Shown here: positions 6,707 to 15,707 of the stretch, one piece after another
Numbering within the stretch: the stretch's first letter is position 1
How the letters are laid out: each line of letters begins with the position of its first letter
Assembly (NCBI RefSeq): GCF_009711185.1
Contig: NZ_WMIF01000022.1
Coordinates: forward strand, 1 to 58,652
Direction of reading: 5' to 3'
DNA length: 58,652 bases
Source: Paracoccus limosus
Lineage (GTDB): Bacteria; Pseudomonadota; Alphaproteobacteria; Rhodobacterales; Rhodobacteraceae
Position numbers and translations under genes: made by a program
The notes under the pieces: model-generated
The model's database searches: none
Told to the model about the DNA's origin: nothing
What the model saw: only the letters and a program-made list of their open reading frames with translations

Positions 6707-9526
6707 TCAGCCGATCGGCGCGGCCTGTCTTTCGGCGATCGCGGCTTCGATGACGGTGCCGCTTGCCTCTACGGCGCCGGCCAAACGGGCTGCCAGCGCC
6801 TCAAGGCTGTCGGCGCCGGTTTCACGCAGCAAAAAGGCCTGCCCGCCCTTGCCGATGCTCTCCATATCCAGCGGCTTTTCGGTCAGCAGCCGGCCAGCGC
6901 ATTGCAGGCTCCACAGAAAGCGGCGGGCCGTGGCCAGCGTCTCGGCGCTGGCACGATCAATCAACCCCGCACGCGCGCCCGTGCGCAGCTGCGCCGCCGC
7001 CGCCCGCGCCGGGCTGCCCGTGCGCAGGGCAAAGCTTTGCGCCAAAAGCTCGATATCCTGCAACCGGCCATGACCGATCTTGGCCTCCCACGCGCCATCG
7101 GGGGCCTTAGCGGCAAAGATCCGGGCCCGCATTTCGGCCAGATCGGGCAGGACGCGCGGATCGCAGCCGCGGTCGCGCAGCACCTCGACGCGCAGCGCCT
7201 CGACCTCATCGGGCAGTTGCGCCATCTCGGCACCGCAGCCACCGATGACCCGGGCGCGGGTTAGCGCCAGATGCTCCCAAGTCCAGGCCTCGGTCATCTG
7301 ATAGTCGCGAAAGCTCTGCACCGAGGTCGCGACTGGCCCCTGCCGGCCCGAGGGGCGCAGCCGCATGTCCACCTCATAAAGCCGCCCGGCCGAGGTCGGT
7401 GCCGACAGCGCCGTAATCATCGCCTGCGTCAGTCGCGCGTAATAAGGCCGCGTCGCCAAGGGTTTGGGCCCGTCCGAGCTTTCGGCCCCCGCCGCGTCAT
7501 AGATCACGATCAGGTCCAGATCCGAGGCCGCATTCAGCTGCCGCGCCCCCAGCGAGCCCATGCCCAGCACCACCGCGCCGCGCCCCGGTGCCGGCCCGTG
7601 CCGGCGGGCGAATTCGTCGGCGACCAGCGGAAACAGCGCGCCCACGGCGGCATCGGCGATATCGGCATATTGCCCGCCCGCCTCTTCCGAGCCGATCAGC
7701 GCGCGCAGGTGATGCACGCCGGTGCGGAACTGCCATTCATGCGCCCAGCGGCGGGCGGCATCCAGCGCGCGCTCATAGCCGCCGGCGGGCGCGGCCAGTT
7801 CCTCGGCCAGCTTGCGGTCCAGATCCTGACGCAATGCGGCCGCCCCCGGCCATTCGTGAAAGAAGCTGCCGCCCAGCACCGCGTCCAGCACCTCGGGATG
7901 GCGCGCCAGATGCGCGGCAAGACCCGGCGCCGTGCCGCAGATGTCCACGATCAGGTCGATCAGCTGCGGATTGGCCTCGAACAGCGAAAACAGCTGCACC
8001 CCCGCCGGCAGACCGGCCAGAAAGGCGTCGAACCGCGCCAGCGCCTCGCCGGCATGGGTGGCGGCGGTCAGCCGCGCCAGCAGATCGGGCTCGATCCGGG
8101 CAAAGACCTGACGCGCGCGTTCCGTGCGCAGCGCCTGATAGGCGCGCCAGCCGCCGACGATGGCCTCGGCCTCGGGCGAAAGCTGCGGGCGCTCGGCGCG
8201 CTCGCTGGTCGAAAAGAACTCGCCGGTCAGCGCCTCGACCCGTTCCAGCCGCTCGGCCAGCCGTGCCGACCAGGCGGCCGCATCGCCCGTGCCGCTGAGC
8301 GCGGCAATGGTGGCGACCCCTTCGGCCGAGGCGGGTACGGCATGGGTCTGGGCATCGTTGACCATCTGGATGCGATGCTCGATGTCACGATGCTCGCGGT
8401 AATGCGCGGTCAGCTCATCGGCGACCTCGGGCGGCACCCAGCCTTTCTCGGCCAGTCGGGCCAGCCCTTCGACCGTGCCGCGCACGCGCAGGCTGGGATC
8501 GCGCCCGCCGGCGATCAGCTGCCGGGTCTGGGTAAAGAATTCGATCTCGCGGATGCCGCCACGGCCCAGCTTCATATTGTGGCCCGGCACCTCGATGCGG
8601 CCGTTCAGGCCTTTGTGCTCGCGGATGCGGCGGCGCATGTCGTCGGCATCCTGAATGGTGGCGAAATCCAGATGCCGGCGCCAGACAAAGGGCGTCAGGT
8701 CGCGCAGGAAGGCCTCGCCCACGGCGATATTGCCGGCGCAGGGCCGCGCCTTGATATAGGCGCCGCGTTCCCAGGTGCGCCCCTCGGCCTCGTAATAGGC
8801 CAGGGCTGCGGAAACCGAAATGCAGACCGGCGTCACCGCCGCATCGGGGCGCAGCCGCAGATCGGTGCGGAACACATAGCCCTGATCGGTCACGTCCGAG
8901 AGCGTGGCTGCGGCCCGGCGCGTGGCGCGGATCAGGCTGGCGCGCGCCTCTTGCCGGTCCTCGGGCGCATAGGCCTGATCGTCGAAGAACACGATCAGGT
9001 CGATGTCCGAGGAATAGTTCAGCTCGCCCGCGCCCATCTTGCCCATGGCAAGCGCGGTCAGCCCACCGGCGTCCGAATCCGTCTGCGGCAACTTGCCACG
9101 CGCGATCTCGTGCCGGACATGGACGCGCAGCGCCAGATCGGTGGCGCGGTCGGCCAGTGCGGTCAGCTCTCCGGTGACCTGTTCCAGCGTCCAGACCCCG
9201 CCCAGATCGCAAAGCGCCGTCCACAGCGCCACCCGCCGCTTGGCACGCCGCAGTGCCGGGCCAAGCGCATCGGCCGACAGCGCCTCGAAGCCCTCGGTCT
9301 CGCGCAGGGTCAGGTCGGGAGCGGTGCTGCCGGGGGCGGTCAGCCGCTCGGCCAGCCAGCCGGCCTCGTGCCCGATCAACCCGGCCAGATAGGGGCTGCA
9401 GCCCGCAGCCCCCCGGATCAGGTCGCAAAGCGGGGCATCTTCTATCCCGGTCAAGGCCAGCGCGGACTGTCCGCGGGCGGCGTCGACGGGAATCGGCAAG
9501 CGGGTGATCTGGGATGAAAAGCTCAT
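6707..9526 (-). CDS. glnE: bifunctional glutamine-synthetase adenylyltransferase/deadenylylase
   Basis: A 939-residue enzyme that adds or removes AMP on glutamine synthetase in response to PII and glutamine. Both nucleotidyltransferase domains are visible: the N-terminal deadenylylase with GKMGAGELNYSSDIDLIVFFD at about 162-182, and the C-terminal adenylylase with GMGSLGARQLNAASDLDLIVIYD near 650-672. The GGIREIEFFTQ signature follows the first domain. Length is typical for alphaproteobacteria. The ATG at 9526 has no Shine-Dalgarno and sits almost on the predicted transcription start, so the mRNA may be leaderless. The N-terminus (ITRLPIPVD) looks conserved, supporting this start. Confidence 0.96.
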   Translation of the reverse strand: MSFSSQITRLPIPVDAARGQSALALTGIEDAPLCDLIRGAAGCSPYLAGLIGHEAGWLAERLTAPGSTAPDLTLRETEGFEALSADALGPALRRAKRRVALWTALCDLGGVWTLEQVTGELTALADRATDLALRVHVRHEIARGKLPQTDSDAGGLTALAMGKMGAGELNYSSDIDLIVFFDDQAYAPEDRQEARASLIRATRRAAATLSDVTDQGYVFRTDLRLRPDAAVTPVCISVSAALAYYEAEGRTWERGAYIKARPCAGNIAVGEAFLRDLTPFVWRRHLDFATIQDADDMRRRIREHKGLNGRIEVPGHNMKLGRGGIREIEFFTQTRQLIAGGRDPSLRVRGTVEGLARLAEKGWVPPEVADELTAHYREHRDIEHRIQMVNDAQTHAVPASAEGVATIAALSGTGDAAAWSARLAERLERVEALTGEFFSTSERAERPQLSPEAEAIVGGWRAYQALRTERARQVFARIEPDLLARLTAATHAGEALARFDAFLAGLPAGVQLFSLFEANPQLIDLIVDICGTAPGLAAHLARHPEVLDAVLGGSFFHEWPGAAALRQDLDRKLAEELAAPAGGYERALDAARRWAHEWQFRTGVHHLRALIGSEEAGGQYADIADAAVGALFPLVADEFARRHGPAPGRGAVVLGMGSLGARQLNAASDLDLIVIYDAAGAESSDGPKPLATRPYYARLTQAMITALSAPTSAGRLYEVDMRLRPSGRQGPVATSVQSFRDYQMTEAWTWEHLALTRARVIGGCGAEMAQLPDEVEALRVEVLRDRGCDPRVLPDLAEMRARIFAAKAPDGAWEAKIGHGRLQDIELLAQSFALRTGSPARAAAAQLRTGARAGLIDRASAETLATARRFLWSLQCAGRLLTEKPLDMESIGKGGQAFLLRETGADSLEALAARLAGAVEASGTVIEAAIAERQAAPIG

Positions 9527-9532
9527 TGCGCG

Positions 9533-9560
9533 AACCTAGCCTTGCCCCGAGCAAGGTCAA
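9533..9560 (-). promoter_or_regulatory. candidate glnE promoter
   Basis: On the minus strand TTGACC (9560-9555), a 16-base spacer and TAGGTT (9538-9533). The predicted start falls at 9527-9526, on the A of the glnE ATG. Confidence 0.55.
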
Positions 9561-9629
9561 TGGCCCGCCGCTGCGCAGCACCCCGGCGCGCGGGCGGTCC
9601 CGGTGGTGAAAAACTTCGGGTTTCCGTGC

Positions 9630-9658
9630 TTGGCGAGTGGCAGATCTGTTGCTAGGCT
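9630..9658 (+). promoter_or_regulatory. weak candidate promoter for bpt
   Basis: TTGGCG (9630-9635), 17 bases, TAGGCT (9653-9658). The hexamers are only moderate matches; placement about 100 bp before bpt is reasonable. Confidence 0.3.
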
Positions 9659-9763
9659 CTGCCGGCGCCCATATCCGAGTAAAGCCTTGCCCACCACCGT
9701 CATGCGTGCATTGCCCCCCCATCGCCGGCCCCGGGCCGGCCAGACCGGAAAAGGCCGCGTCTG

Positions 9764-10591
9764 ATGCGCCACAGCCTGCCCCATGCGCCGCAATTCTATG
9801 TGACAGCACCGCAGCCCTGCCCCTATCTGCATGGCCGGGCCGAGCGCAAGCTGTTCACCGCGCTGGCAGGCGATGCCGCCAATGACCTGAACAACGCCCT
9901 GTCACGGCAGGGCTTTCGCCGCTCGCAGAACGTGCTTTACCGGCCCAGCTGCGAAAGCTGCGTGGCCTGCATGTCGGCGCGGATCCGGGTGTCGGAATTC
10001 GTGCCGACGCGGACGCAGCGCCGGGTCTGGCGCCGCAATGCCGGGCTGCGCCGGCTGCCGACCAGCGCCTGGGCCACCGAAGAGCAATACGAGCTGTTTC
10101 GCCGCTATCTGGACGAGCGTCATGCCGATGGCGGCATGGCCGACATGGACATCTTCGAATTCGCCGCCATGATCGAGGAAACGCCGGTCCGCACCCGCGT
10201 CATCGAATACCGGCAGGCCGAACCGGGCAGCGCCGAGGCCGACCGGCTGATCGCGGTCTGCCTGACCGATGTGCTGGATGACGGGCTGAGCCTTGTCTAC
10301 AGCTTCTACGACCCGCTGCTGGAACCGCTGAGTCTTGGCACCCATATCATCCTTGACCATGTCGAGCTGGCGCGTTCGGCCGGGCTGCCCTTTGTCTATC
10401 TGGGCTATTGGGTGCCGGGCAGCCGCAAGATGGATTACAAGGCCCGGTTTTCGGCCTTGGAGATCTACAAGGGCGGCGTCTGGCAGCCGATCGGCGACCC
10501 GGCGCAGCACAGTTTGGACATCCATCCGCTGTCCGTGGACCCCATCGTCGAGCAGGTTGCCCGCATCACTTTGCCGCAAAAGCCGCGCTGA
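9764..10591 (+). CDS. bpt: aspartate/glutamate leucyltransferase (arginyltransferase family)
   Basis: A 275-residue protein transferase that attaches leucine from Leu-tRNA to proteins with N-terminal Asp or Glu, marking them for the N-degron pathway. Family features are the Cys-rich N-terminal part ([15 protein letters not shown] at about 65-79), YSFYDP and the [36 protein letters not shown] block near 196-233. Length matches bacterial Bpt. Assignment to leucyl rather than arginyl transfer follows the usual bacterial annotation and is not proven by sequence alone. It is divergent from glnE and precedes ilvB. Confidence 0.9.
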   Translation: MRHSLPHAPQFYVTAPQPCPYLHGRAERKLFTALAGDAANDLNNALSRQGFRRSQNVLYRPSCESCVACMSARIRVSEFVPTRTQRRVWRRNAGLRRLPTSAWATEEQYELFRRYLDERHADGGMADMDIFEFAAMIEETPVRTRVIEYRQAEPGSAEADRLIAVCLTDVLDDGLSLVYSFYDPLLEPLSLGTHIILDHVELARSAGLPFVYLGYWVPGSRKMDYKARFSALEIYKGGVWQPIGDPAQHSLDIHPLSVDPIVEQVARITLPQKPR

Positions 10592-10772
10592 AACGCAGAA
10601 TTGCCGAAATCGTGCAGTTTTCGCAATAAAATTACAAGAAATCGGGATTTGGCGTCATTTTCTTGGATAATGGCCATTGACCCTGCCGGGCTTGCCCCAT
10701 AGGTTCCGGCGACGCGACGGCAGGAGGCCATGAGGGCACCGTCGCATCAAGGTTCAATGATGGAGAATGGGG

Positions 10773-12530
10773 ATGTCCCGAAGCATGACGGGTGCAAGGA
10801 TGGTTATCGAAGCTCTGCGCGATCAGGGCGTCGACACCGTATTCGGCTATCCGGGCGGCGCGGTACTTCCCATCTATGACGAGATTTTCCAGCAGAACGA
10901 CATCAAGCACATTCTGGTCCGCCACGAACAGGGCGCGGTCCACATGGCCGAGGGTTATGCGCGCTCCACCGGCAAGCCGGGCGTCGTTCTGGTCACCTCG
11001 GGCCCCGGCGCGACCAATGCGGTCACCGGGCTGACCGATGCGCTGCTGGATTCGATCCCGCTGGTCGTGCTGTCGGGTCAGGTCCCGACCTTCCTGATCG
11101 GCACCGATGGGTTCCAGGAGGCCGATACCGTCGGTATCACCCGGCCCTGCACCAAGCACAACTGGCTGGTCAAGGAGACCGACGAGCTGGCGGCGACGAT
11201 CCACAAGGCGTTCCATGTCGCGACCTCGGGCCGTCCGGGTCCGGTTCTGGTCGATATCCCCAAGGACGTGCAATTCGCCACCGGCGAATATGTCGGCCCC
11301 AAGCAGATCGCGACCCCCAGCTATCAGCCGGTCAAGAAAGGCGATCTGGGCCAGATCACCCGTCTGGTCGAACTGATGGAAAAGGCCGAACGTCCGATCC
11401 TGTATACCGGCGGCGGCGTCATCAACTCGGGCACTGCGGCCAGCCAGCTTCTGCGCGAACTGGCCGATGCCACCGGCTTTCCGGTCACCTCGACCCTGAT
11501 GGGTCTGGGCGCCTATCCGGCCTCGGGCAAAGGCTGGATCGGCATGCTGGGCATGCATGGCCTCTATGAGGCGAATATGGCGATGCATGACTGCGACCTG
11601 ATGATCGCCGTCGGCGCGCGGTTCGACGACCGCATCACCGGCCGCGTGGCGGATTTCAGCCCGGGCTCGGTCAAGGCGCAGATCGACATTGACCCCAGCT
11701 CGATCAACAAGGTCATCCATGTCGACCTGCCCATCGTCGGCGATGTCGGCCATGTGCTGGAGGACCTGCTGAAGGTCTGGAAATCGCGTGGCCGCAAGAT
11801 CAATGCCGAACCCGTCCGCAAATGGTGGGTGCAGATCGAACAATGGCGCTCGCGGAACTGTCTGGCCTATCGCGGCTCGGACAAGGTCATCAAGCCGCAG
11901 CACGCGCTGGAGCGGCTTCAGGCGCTGACTGCGCATCGCAAGGATCGCTACATCACCACCGAGGTCGGCCAACATCAGATGTGGGCGGCGCAGTTCCTGC
12001 ATTTCGAGGATCCGAACCGCTGGATGACCTCGGGCGGTCTGGGCACGATGGGCTATGGCCTGCCGGCCTCGATCGGGGTGCAGGTCGCCCATCCCGAGGC
12101 GCTGGTGGTCAACGTCGCGGGCGAAGCCAGCTGGCTGATGAACATGCAGGAAATGGGCACGGCGGTGCAGTTCCGCGCCCCGGTCAAGCAGTTCATCCTG
12201 AACAACGAACGTCTGGGCATGGTGCGGCAATGGCAGCAATTGCTGCATGGCGAACGCTACAGCCAAAGCTGGTCGGAAAGCCTGCCCGATTTCGTGAAGC
12301 TGGCCGAGGCCTTCGGCTGCAAGGGCCGCGTGGTCAGCGATCCGGCCGATCTGGACGCCGCGATTCAGGAGATGCTGGATTACGACGGCCCCTTCATCCT
12401 GGATGTGATGGTCGAAAAGCACGAGAACTGCTTCCCGATGATCCCCTCGGGCAAGCCGCATAACGAAATGCTTCTGGGCGAAGCCTCGACCGAGGGCGCC
12501 ATCACCGGCACCGGCGCGGCTCTGGTCTGA
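10773..12530 (+). CDS. ilvB: acetolactate synthase large (catalytic) subunit
   Basis: A 585-residue thiamine-diphosphate enzyme for the first common step of valine, leucine and isoleucine synthesis. Catalytic glutamate is Glu52 in VRHEQGAVHMAEGYA. The cofactor motif, normally GDG/GDA followed by NN, reads G450-E451-A452 with NN about 27 residues later, so Asp is replaced by Glu; I recall the same change in related Rhodobacterales enzymes. I start at 10773 because GGAG (10762-10765) is seven bases upstream; the ATG at 10767 is only one base from it. The gene is followed by ilvH after 21 bp, and the two form an operon. Confidence 0.96.
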   Translation: MSRSMTGARMVIEALRDQGVDTVFGYPGGAVLPIYDEIFQQNDIKHILVRHEQGAVHMAEGYARSTGKPGVVLVTSGPGATNAVTGLTDALLDSIPLVVLSGQVPTFLIGTDGFQEADTVGITRPCTKHNWLVKETDELAATIHKAFHVATSGRPGPVLVDIPKDVQFATGEYVGPKQIATPSYQPVKKGDLGQITRLVELMEKAERPILYTGGGVINSGTAASQLLRELADATGFPVTSTLMGLGAYPASGKGWIGMLGMHGLYEANMAMHDCDLMIAVGARFDDRITGRVADFSPGSVKAQIDIDPSSINKVIHVDLPIVGDVGHVLEDLLKVWKSRGRKINAEPVRKWWVQIEQWRSRNCLAYRGSDKVIKPQHALERLQALTAHRKDRYITTEVGQHQMWAAQFLHFEDPNRWMTSGGLGTMGYGLPASIGVQVAHPEALVVNVAGEASWLMNMQEMGTAVQFRAPVKQFILNNERLGMVRQWQQLLHGERYSQSWSESLPDFVKLAEAFGCKGRVVSDPADLDAAIQEMLDYDGPFILDVMVEKHENCFPMIPSGKPHNEMLLGEASTEGAITGTGAALV

Positions 12531-12551
12531 TTTACGGAAAGCGAGAAGAAC

Positions 12552-13112
12552 ATGGCGGCACTGAACATCGAGAAGGGCGCATCCAGCCATTCGGCCTATG
12601 ACCTGCGCGACCCGAATGCCCAGGTCATCGAAAGCCATACGCTGGCCGTTCTGGTGGAAAACGAACCCGGCGTGCTGGCGCGCGTCATCGGCCTGTTTTC
12701 GGGCCGGGGTTATAACATCGACAGCCTGACCGTGGCCGAGGTGGACCATCTGGGCCACCGCTCGCGCATCACCATCGTGACGCGCGGCACGCCGGCGGTG
12801 ATCGAACAGATCAAGGCGCAGCTGGGTCGGATCGTGCCGGTGCACGAGGTCCATGATCTCAGCGTCGAAGGCCCCAGCGTCGAGCGCGAGCTTGGCCTGT
12901 TCAAGGTGGCGGGCAAGGGCGACAAACGGGTCGAGGCGCTGCGTATCGCCGAGATCTTTCGCGCCAATGTCGTCGATTCGACGTTGGAGAGCTTTGTCTT
13001 TGAGATGACCGGCACCCCGGAAAAGCTGGACGCCTTTGCCGATCTGATGCGGCCGCTGGGTCTGGCCGATCTGGCGCGCACCGGAGTCGCGGCGCTGTCG
13101 CGCGGCGCCTGA
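12552..13112 (+). CDS. ilvH: acetolactate synthase small (regulatory) subunit
   Basis: A 186-residue regulatory partner of IlvB that confers valine feedback inhibition. An ACT domain spans about residues 28-105 (HTLAVLVENEPGVLARVIGLFSGRGYNIDSL), followed by the C-terminal small-subunit domain ending near FEMTGTPEKLDAFADLMRPLG. GAGAAG precedes the ATG. It is the last gene of the ilvBH operon, followed directly by a strong terminator. Confidence 0.96.
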   Translation: MAALNIEKGASSHSAYDLRDPNAQVIESHTLAVLVENEPGVLARVIGLFSGRGYNIDSLTVAEVDHLGHRSRITIVTRGTPAVIEQIKAQLGRIVPVHEVHDLSVEGPSVERELGLFKVAGKGDKRVEALRIAEIFRANVVDSTLESFVFEMTGTPEKLDAFADLMRPLGLADLARTGVAALSRGA

Positions 13113-13116
13113 AACG

Positions 13117-13142
13117 AAAAAGGGGGCTTAGCCCCCCTTTTG
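13117..13142 (+). terminator. ilvBH intrinsic terminator
   Basis: A-run plus GGGGGC (13122-13127), loop TTA, GCCCCC (13131-13136), one extra C, then TTTT to 13141. The flanking A and T runs make it potentially active in both directions, useful because the next gene is convergent. Confidence 0.85.
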
Positions 13143-13179
13143 ATTCCCGGTCGCGCGATCCTGATCAGGCCACGGCGTT

Positions 13180-13524
13180 TCAGGCCACGGCGATCTTGTC
13201 GGGCGCCTGCGATTTGCCCGGAAAGGCGCTGTTGGAAATCACCCGCAGCACCGGCTGGCCCGCGCTGGTACCCTGCCCCATTTCCGACAGCAGGCTGGGC
13301 AGCTCCGAGCGCTTGATCCCCGACACCAGCGACACGTTGCGGGCAAGGCGCAATACTTCGATGGTTTCGCATTCCAGCTCGACCAGATCACCCGCCTCGG
13401 GCCAAACGTTTCCGGGGGCCAGATTGTCACGCCCCTGCAGATAAGCCAGCGCCGCATGATCCTCGCACCAGATCACGGCCTTTTCCTTGCTTGCGCTGCT
13501 CCAGAGAGTGACCCCGATCATCAA
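13180..13524 (-). CDS. conserved hypothetical protein
   Basis: A 114-residue protein starting M(M)IGVTLWSSASKEKAVIWCEDHAALAYL. It has no membrane segment or signal peptide. A GDLVELECETIEVLRLARNVSLV stretch suggests a small beta-rich domain. I recall similar proteins in Rhodobacterales but know no function. The start has two adjacent ATG codons behind a GGGGG run. It is convergent with ilvH across the terminator. Confidence 0.75.
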   Translation of the reverse strand: MMIGVTLWSSASKEKAVIWCEDHAALAYLQGRDNLAPGNVWPEAGDLVELECETIEVLRLARNVSLVSGIKRSELPSLLSEMGQGTSAGQPVLRVISNSAFPGKSQAPDKIAVA

Positions 13525-13631
13525 ATGCCCCCAAAAAATCCTGCCCTATTGCGGCGGGCCACCAGTTAAATTCAAGCCGAAGTTATCGGCGAACTCTCGC
13601 TTACGAAAGCGAAATCTCTGCGACTTTACCA

Positions 13632-13659
13632 CTATCACGGGAGCGCGAGCGATCTTCAA
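13632..13659 (-). promoter_or_regulatory. candidate promoter for the gene at 13180-13524
   Basis: On the minus strand TTGAAG (13659-13654), 16-base spacer, TGATAG (13637-13632). The leader would be about 100 nt and contains a TCGCTT/AAGCGA hairpin near 13600. The rest of 13525-13775 shows nothing else I can name. Confidence 0.3.
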
Positions 13660-13775
13660 CTGTCCTTGAGCGGCCAATTTTACCTTTCAGGCGAAATTCG
13701 TCTGATAAATCTGTTTCTCTTCAATATGCTACGGCAGATGGGTTGCAGTGCTGCAAAGCTGCCACATCCGCAGCA

Positions 13776-14522
13776 TTATCGGACACGACCTGCGCGATAG
13801 TCCGCCACCGCCCGCGCAACCTGCGCCATACGTGCGGCCCGCGACGGGTGACTGCCTAAAATTTTATCACCCGGATCGGGGATGCGGGCAAAAAACAGCG
13901 CACCATGTTCGGGATCATAGCCGGCGTTCAGGGCGATGATGGCGCCCAGATAGTCGGCCTCCAGCTCCCAATCCTTTGAATAATACCGGGCGCCGAACTG
14001 GGCACCCATGGCCTGGGCGTTCTGGATGGCGTCGGGATTTCCGCCATAGGCGCTGGCCAGCCCGCCCAGAATCACCGAGCCCACCGTGGCGGCGCTGCTC
14101 TTGCGGTTGATATGGCCCAGAATGTGGTGGCTGGCCTCATGGCCGACGACAAAGGCCAGCTCGTCGGCATTGCGCGCCTCGCCGATCAGCGCCAGCGTAA
14201 AGCCGATGATCGGCCGGCCGGTGGCATCCACGGTCTGAAAGGCGTTCGGCTCCAGCCCCGGACGGTCATCGACCACGAACTGGAAATCGCAATTGATCGG
14301 CTGGGTGCGGCGCTGCACGCATTCGCGCTCGACCGCGGGCTCCATGCGGCTGATGACCGAGATGAAGGTCCGCGCCGAGGCCCGCGCCCCCGCCGGCGTA
14401 TCGGGCGCCGGAGCGGCCACCGGCACCGGCGGCACCGCCTGTCCCGGCGGCAGACCGGGCTGCGCCACGCAACCCGACAACATCAGCGCCGCAACCACTG
14501 CCGCCCGCCATGACTTGACCAT
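13776..14522 (-). CDS. M48-family zinc metalloprotease, lipoprotein
   Basis: A 248-residue predicted periplasmic peptidase attached by lipid. The signal peptide ends in lipobox LSGC, with the modified cysteine at Cys18. A Pro/Ala-rich linker follows (19-45). The zinc motif HEASH is at residues 128-132 and the third ligand is Glu186 in ELEADYLG. M48 lipoproteins of this kind degrade misfolded envelope proteins. I start at 14522 because the lipoprotein signal begins there behind a GGGGGCG; an ATG seven codons upstream is possible. The much longer open frame upstream is antisense to the next gene and not real. Confidence 0.88.
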   Translation of the reverse strand: MVKSWRAAVVAALMLSGCVAQPGLPPGQAVPPVPVAAPAPDTPAGARASARTFISVISRMEPAVERECVQRRTQPINCDFQFVVDDRPGLEPNAFQTVDATGRPIIGFTLALIGEARNADELAFVVGHEASHHILGHINRKSSAATVGSVILGGLASAYGGNPDAIQNAQAMGAQFGARYYSKDWELEADYLGAIIALNAGYDPEHGALFFARIPDPGDKILGSHPSRAARMAQVARAVADYRAGRVR

Positions 14523-14673
14523 CCGCGCCCCCAGATTTGCCATGGCCCCGTCAGCCGTATGCATTCCATATTCGCGCCACTCTAGCCGCGCAGCCCGGTC
14601 TCTGCCAAGACCGGGCTTGCCCCCGACAGAACTTGACGCGAAGGTTGTGGCAGAGTGCCAGAAAGGACCCGCG

Positions 14674-14925
14674 ATGTTCACCATCGAGCATGATTTCGAC
14701 GCGACCGTGATCACCCTTGTCGACGAACTGCCCGAAAACAGCATCGGGTCGCGGCCGTTGAACGAGGATGTCGTGATCCAGACCTTTGACGACCGCGTCA
14801 TCATTGAACAATACGACCCTGACTCGGGCGAGCTGGCGCAGATCGTGCTGACCATCGAACAGCTCGAAGAGCTGCGCGCCGCGCTGAACCTACCCGAGGG
14901 CAATTACCGGCTGGAACGCAACTAA
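14674..14925 (+). CDS. small conserved protein of unknown function
   Basis: An 83-residue acidic protein starting [18 protein letters not shown], with AAAGGA seven bases before the ATG. It is rich in Asp/Glu with a C-terminal helix ([15 protein letters not shown]). It resembles short cytosolic proteins seen in Rhodobacterales but has no function I can name. Its stop shares four bases (CTAA) with the convergent eutC stop. Confidence 0.75.
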   Translation: MFTIEHDFDATVITLVDELPENSIGSRPLNEDVVIQTFDDRVIIEQYDPDSGELAQIVLTIEQLEELRAALNLPEGNYRLERN

Positions 14926-15707
14926 TCCTCCAGCAGGAAATTGCGCCGCGCCGGGGTGGCCAGCGCCTCGGCCTCGTCCTTCAGCGCGACACCGGACAGG
15001 CCGCGCCGCCGCGCTTCGGTCAGCAGGAACACCAGCTTGTGCGCGGCCTCGGCATGGCTCAGCCCCTGCGGCCGCACGTTCGAGATGCAGTTGCGCGCCT
15101 CATCGGTCAGGCCGGGGCGCGGGGCATGGGTCAGATACAGGCCCATGCTGTCAGGGCTGCTCAGCCCCGGCCGCTCGCCGATCAGCACCACGACATTGCC
15201 CGCACCCAGCCCCGCGCCGATCTCGTCGCCGATGGCCACCCGCGCCTGCCGCACCACGGCGACCGGGCCGATGCGCCAGCCCGCCAGCGCCGGCAGTAGC
15301 ACGCGCAGGAACGGCAGGGCGTTTTCATGGATGGCCGTGGCCGACAGCCCGTCGCCGATCACCAGCGCCAGCTCGCATTCGCCTGCCGCTGGCAGCACCG
15401 CGCGCGAGGCCGCGTCCAGCCGCCGCCCCAGATCGGGCCGTTGCAGATAGCTGGGCCGATCCGGCGCCGCGCTGTGCAATTGCATGACCTGCAGCCCCAG
15501 CGCGCCCAACCCATCCGCCAGCGCCTCGGCCTGCAACTCCAGCTGCACCGCCTTGCGCGCCTGCGCATGGGCCATCTGGAACGCCAGATGCGGCGCCGTC
15601 GGCAGGCTGGTCCCCGCCCGCCCCAGCGCGATCCGCGCCGGGGTCAGGGCCCGCAACCCGGTCCAGGGCATCTGTGTGACCGGCCCGCGATCCTCCTGCC
15701 CGCTCAT
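14922..15707 (-). CDS. eutC: ethanolamine ammonia-lyase small subunit
   Basis: A 261-residue subunit of the adenosylcobalamin-dependent lyase that converts ethanolamine to acetaldehyde and ammonia. Family features are the [11 protein letters not shown] start of the core, [20 protein letters not shown] and [22 protein letters not shown]. Its ATG overlaps the eutB stop (ATGA, 15704-15707), indicating translational coupling. No reactivase (eutA), permease, aldehyde dehydrogenase or microcompartment gene is in the window. Confidence 0.95.
   Translation of the reverse strand: MSGQEDRGPVTQMPWTGLRALTPARIALGRAGTSLPTAPHLAFQMAHAQARKAVQLELQAEALADGLGALGLQVMQLHSAAPDRPSYLQRPDLGRRLDAASRAVLPAAGECELALVIGDGLSATAIHENALPFLRVLLPALAGWRIGPVAVVRQARVAIGDEIGAGLGAGNVVVLIGERPGLSSPDSMGLYLTHAPRPGLTDEARNCISNVRPQGLSHAEAAHKLVFLLTEARRRGLSGVALKDEAEALATPARRNFLLED

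Noticed and set aside
7271..9517. 748-residue plus-strand ORF antisense to glnE
   Set aside because: High-GC shadow frame; the minus strand encodes a complete, motif-bearing GlnE.
10670..10702. Possible ilvBH leader peptide (MAIDPAGLAP)
   Set aside because: Only one Ile and one Leu, no run of regulatory codons and no terminator/antiterminator pair before ilvB.
10730..10772. ATG right after GGAGG upstream of ilvB as a possible alternative or upstream ORF
   Set aside because: Only two bases separate GGAGG from the ATG and the frame does not match ilvB.
10632..12854. 740-residue minus-strand ORF antisense to ilvB and ilvH
   Set aside because: Shadow of two well-identified genes; no recognisable domain.
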